Shown piece after piece: positions 61,881-64,000 of a stretch of 64,000 nucleotides of DNA. The stretch is taken from assembly GCA_036850595.1 (NCBI GenBank), contig CM072154.1, positions 9,617,330 to 9,681,329 on the forward strand, given 5' to 3'. The translations under genes were made by a program, and so were the position numbers. How positions within the stretch are numbered: the stretch's first letter is position 1; the number at the start of each line of letters is the position of its first letter. Source of the stretch: Rhyacichthys aspro. Its lineage: Eukaryota; Chordata; Actinopteri; Gobiiformes; Rhyacichthyidae. The notes below the pieces were generated by a model. That model did no database searches, was not told where the DNA came from, and saw only the letters and a list, made by a program, of their open reading frames with translations.

Positions 61881-62655
61881 AAAGGTGAACACTTTTATTT
61901 TCTTCAAGTTACTGTACACACACACATACAGACAAATCAGAGCATGCTATTAATTCCACATACATTTGACTAACACTATAAGACATGACAAAAAGTGCAC
62001 AGAGTTAATGACATGATATGATTATTGCAAAATGTACCATAAGAACGTTCACCTGATTTGTATCATAAACATATCATTTTGCATTATGTTGTATACTTGA
62101 TCAGTTCCCAGCAGAAAGCACTGTCATCTCTATTGCCCTAAAAGGTTTTTTTTTTTGTCAACATGAAGCTTTTTTAAGTGCAGTTTGCTTTTTAACCATT
62201 CATCAGGAATGTGACTTCATGTTACAGATTGCATTCCCACTACCACATACTTGCTAATAAAATAAAATACAAGAAATGTGACACGGTTTGGTCTCAGACA
62301 AATTAGTTATTGGCTTAAAGCAAAGCATGTTAATCTTGATATACTTATTATGTTTGTCTGCAAGTCATGTGATAGAAAAGGTTTCACACTAGCCTGCAAT
62401 ACTTGTCAAGTCAAGTAAAAGGTCGAAAACTGTACGTATATCTGGACAACCTACTGAAGTAGCTGTTAAACCAGAGCTCCACTAGTTCAATAATCAGCTG
62501 ACTTTCTCTTCTTTACTATTCACTTGCTCATATCCTTCCACTCACCTTTATTTATTCAGTACAAGATAAACATAACTAAGGATGAAGTTAGAGCTCAAGA
62601 CAGAGAGAGTACAGAGGAGGAGCTGTACAGGGGAGACATGAGCGATAGTTTGCTT
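61881..62655 (-). other. bcas1 3' UTR (probable extent)
   Basis: Follows the stop at 62656. AATAAA sites on the minus strand lie at 62551-62556 and 62547-62552 (overlapping TTTATTTATT) and at 61894-61899. The last is followed by a T/GT-rich stretch (TTTTGTCTTTGTCTT), favouring the long form. Confidence 0.45.
61894..61899 (-). terminator. Candidate bcas1 polyadenylation signal
   Basis: AATAAA with a T-rich downstream element on the minus strand. Proximal alternatives at 62547-62556. Confidence 0.45.
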
Positions 62656-62733
62656 TCATTTGGCTTTCTCAGCAGAAGGAGCAGCTGCTGCCTCTGTCTG
62701 GGCCCCAGCGTCTGTGGAGTGACGTTTCTGACT
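62656..62733 (-). CDS. bcas1: bcas1 last coding exon
   Basis: Acceptor GTCATTTCTTGCAG. 25 residues, SQKRHSTDAGAQTEAAAA...EKAK, then TGA at 62658-62656. Carries the QT-type dynein-light-chain motif. Confidence 0.85.
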   Translation of the reverse strand, partial: SQKRHSTDAGAQTEAAAAPSAEKAK

Positions 62734-63830
62734 CTGCAAGAAATGACAAACCATACTGTAAATATACTTTAAAATACAATTAGTTGAAGCCTTGATAAAA
62801 CCCAAGCCTTTATCTGAATTTATTTGATATTTGGTAAACAAGTTGTTAGCAGTTTATATCCTGAAGAAATCAACCAGTGTCAATAACTGATCTTGTACAT
62901 AAGTGCTTAGCTGTGTTTTCCAACACATTTTTTATCCAATATTGACTTACTAGTGCCCTCTAGTGGAAAATAAGCTGTGTTCTAAAATTTTGCTAAGAGC
63001 ATGTAAACTTGTAAACCTGTAGGATGCATCTATAACTTGTTGTATAGGATGGGGTAGTTGCATACCAGAGCTTTAAAGAACAGATGGATGGAGTTCCTCT
63101 TTTCCAATTTCTTTGGCCCACTGGCTGCTTCCTCTCCAGCAGGTGGCGCTGCTGTGGCTGGTTTGGTCTCTGCAGATGCCTCAGCTGGCTTGGCAGCTTT
63201 AAGAGCTTCCTCTTTGGCCGGACCTGGCTCTGCTGCTGCAGCTGGGGCAGGGGTCGCTTTAGGTTCAGTGGCCTGTTGAAGCACACCACAACAGGAGCTA
63301 CTTAGAACCCTAGCTTAAGTGAGTGTTAATGTTTCATAAGAATACAACTGTTAGAACAGAGTCAAGAAAAAACACAGTTTTAGTGACGCAAAAAGACAAG
63401 CATTGTGATAAAAGCCCTTATGTGTTATAATTATTGAACCATAACAGAGGAAACACTCCAGAGTGCGTTTTAATACAAAGAAAAACCAAACCACTCTGGT
63501 TAATAATAATCCAGAGGTAACTTCACTCTGTTTACCGCTCCTGTAGTTTTCCTGAGGAGCCGCACTCCACTTGTTGAGGCTGCTTGGACTGTTGCAGTCA
63601 TGTGATCTAACAGTACCTCAAATTCATATCATTCAGTTACTTTCAGATATCATTTCTTAAGTCATGCACAAGCACATATTCAGATCATCTTGAAAATGGA
63701 TTCTTACTTTGGGTTTTAAGAAGGACAAGAATGATGACTTGGTCTCAGCTTTCTTCTCTTCCTGTACAGGAGCTACAGGTTCAGGCTTTGCAGCGGCCTC
63801 CAGTGTCGCAGCTTTTGAGGCATCCACCTT
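62656..63830 (-). CDS. bcas1: Breast carcinoma amplified sequence 1 homologue, 3' coding exons (partial)
   Basis: BCAS1 is a largely disordered cytoplasmic protein that marks early myelinating oligodendrocytes in mammals and binds LC8 dynein light chains. Exons seen: 63830-63708, 63272-63066 and 62733-62656, all phase 0, with GT-AG borders. They encode KVDASKAATLEAAAKPEP..., an Ala/Pro/Lys/Glu-rich stretch, and the C-terminus FFKAL-SQKRHSTDAGAQTE...EKAK. Human BCAS1 ends SLGGFFKGLGPKRMLDAQVQTDP...GKSK, so the FFK.L, KR..DA.(V/A)QT and terminal K-x-K features align. SSFLSFLKPK and NSIHLFFKAL are the repeated S-hydrophobic-F-F/L-K motifs of the family. GAQTEA is the likely LC8-type site. 5' exons lie beyond the right edge. 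Its position next to znf217 supports the name. Confidence 0.85.
62952..62966 (-). promoter_or_regulatory. CTCF-type motif (reverse), in bcas1 intron
   Basis: The minus strand reads CCACTAGAGGGCACT, fitting CCASYAGRKGGCRSY at every position. Confidence 0.5.
63066..63272 (-). CDS. bcas1: bcas1 penultimate exon
   Basis: 207 nt between GTGTGCTTCAACAG and GCTCTG|GTATGC, phase 0 at both ends. 69 residues: ATEPKATPAP, an Ala-rich low-complexity region, then KKLEKRNSIHLFFKAL. Confidence 0.85.
63536..63616 (-). CDS. Possible extra or alternative bcas1 exon
   Basis: 81 nt, phase 0 at both ends, between AATTTGAG and GGAGCG|GTAAAC, would add 27 residues (VLLDHMTATVQAASTSGVRL...). The acceptor has a poor pyrimidine tract, the donor is only moderate, and no family motif is present. 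It could be a skipped or lineage-specific exon, or not an exon at all. Confidence 0.2.
63708..63830 (-). CDS. bcas1: bcas1 internal exon
   Basis: 123 nt between TGTGTTTCGCTGCAG and CCCAAA|GTAAGA, phase 0 at both ends. 41 residues, Ala/Glu/Lys-rich, ending KSSFLSFLKPK. Confidence 0.82.
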
Positions 63831-64000
63831 CTGCAGCGAAACACAGGAAATACACATTTTAAATTCATGAGTAATAATATTATTGTTTCAAGCATGGTTG
63901 TGTTGTTGAATGCAGCATTAGTCGCCAACAGTGAGTCAAAGAAAAGGTAAAGTTAGGTTTACAGATATGATCATGCAGGCAGAACAGAAGCAGGATAGAG
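63831..64000 (-). other. bcas1 intron, truncated by window edge
   Basis: AT-rich, no exon recognised. Confidence 0.6.

Noticed and set aside
63541..63601. LLRKTTG-like peptide resembling the NDUFA5 N-terminus
   Set aside because: Only a few residues match and the frame ends soon after. Not enough for a retrocopy.
1..64000. CRISPR arrays, operons, phage or bacterial defence systems
   Set aside because: Spliced vertebrate genes and fish repeats show this is eukaryotic chromosomal DNA. No regularly spaced direct repeats or prokaryotic gene sets were seen.
1..64000. tRNA or rRNA genes
   Set aside because: Only SINE/repeat-derived B-box-like motifs were found, without intact cloverleaf sequence.

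Overview
The window is teleost fish chromosomal DNA: intron-containing genes, long gene-poor stretches, and interspersed repeats typical of fish. It carries three neighbours in the order tshz2 (+), znf217 (-), bcas1 (-). This is the same order as TSHZ2-ZNF217-BCAS1 on human chromosome 20q13.2 (established knowledge), so the block is an old vertebrate synteny group. The species cannot be named from the sequence alone.

Layout. Positions 1-7088 are the 3' end of the large first intron of tshz2. Positions 7089-10126 are its single large coding exon, followed by a 3' UTR to about 10850. From about 10850 to 50400 there is no convincing gene. This gene desert alternates between high-complexity blocks, often rich in TAATTA/CAATTAG-type cores, that look like conserved noncoding enhancers, and insertions of SINEs, MITEs, hAT elements, LINE fragments and tandem repeats. 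znf217 lies on the minus strand. Its coding part is four exons between 54991 and 51812, including a 113-nt last exon found by splice-site and homology reading. It has a long 3' UTR to about 50470 and a probable CpG-rich promoter near 56300-57070. Upstream of znf217 is about 5 kb of intergenic DNA with at least two CNE-like blocks. The last 2.1 kb hold the 3' exons and 3' UTR of bcas1, whose 5' part is beyond the window.

How the genes relate. tshz2 and znf217 both encode multi-zinc-finger nuclear repressors, and each carries a CtBP-binding motif of the PxDLS class (PIDLT in Tshz2, PLNLS in Znf217). Bcas1 is an unrelated cytoplasmic/myelin-associated protein. The CNE-like blocks around and beyond tshz2 most likely serve tshz2 as a developmental regulator gene, but this is inference. 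Three good CTCF-type motifs, one forward at 19934 and two reverse at 50391 and 62952, are oriented as they would be for loop anchors around the desert and znf217.

No CRISPR array, operon, phage or other prokaryotic system is present. The best new observations are the nested and cleanly bounded transposon insertions, an Arg-to-His change in the CtBP-groove (RRT) motif of Znf217, loss of the core Phe in its second finger, and the convergent CTCF-like motifs.
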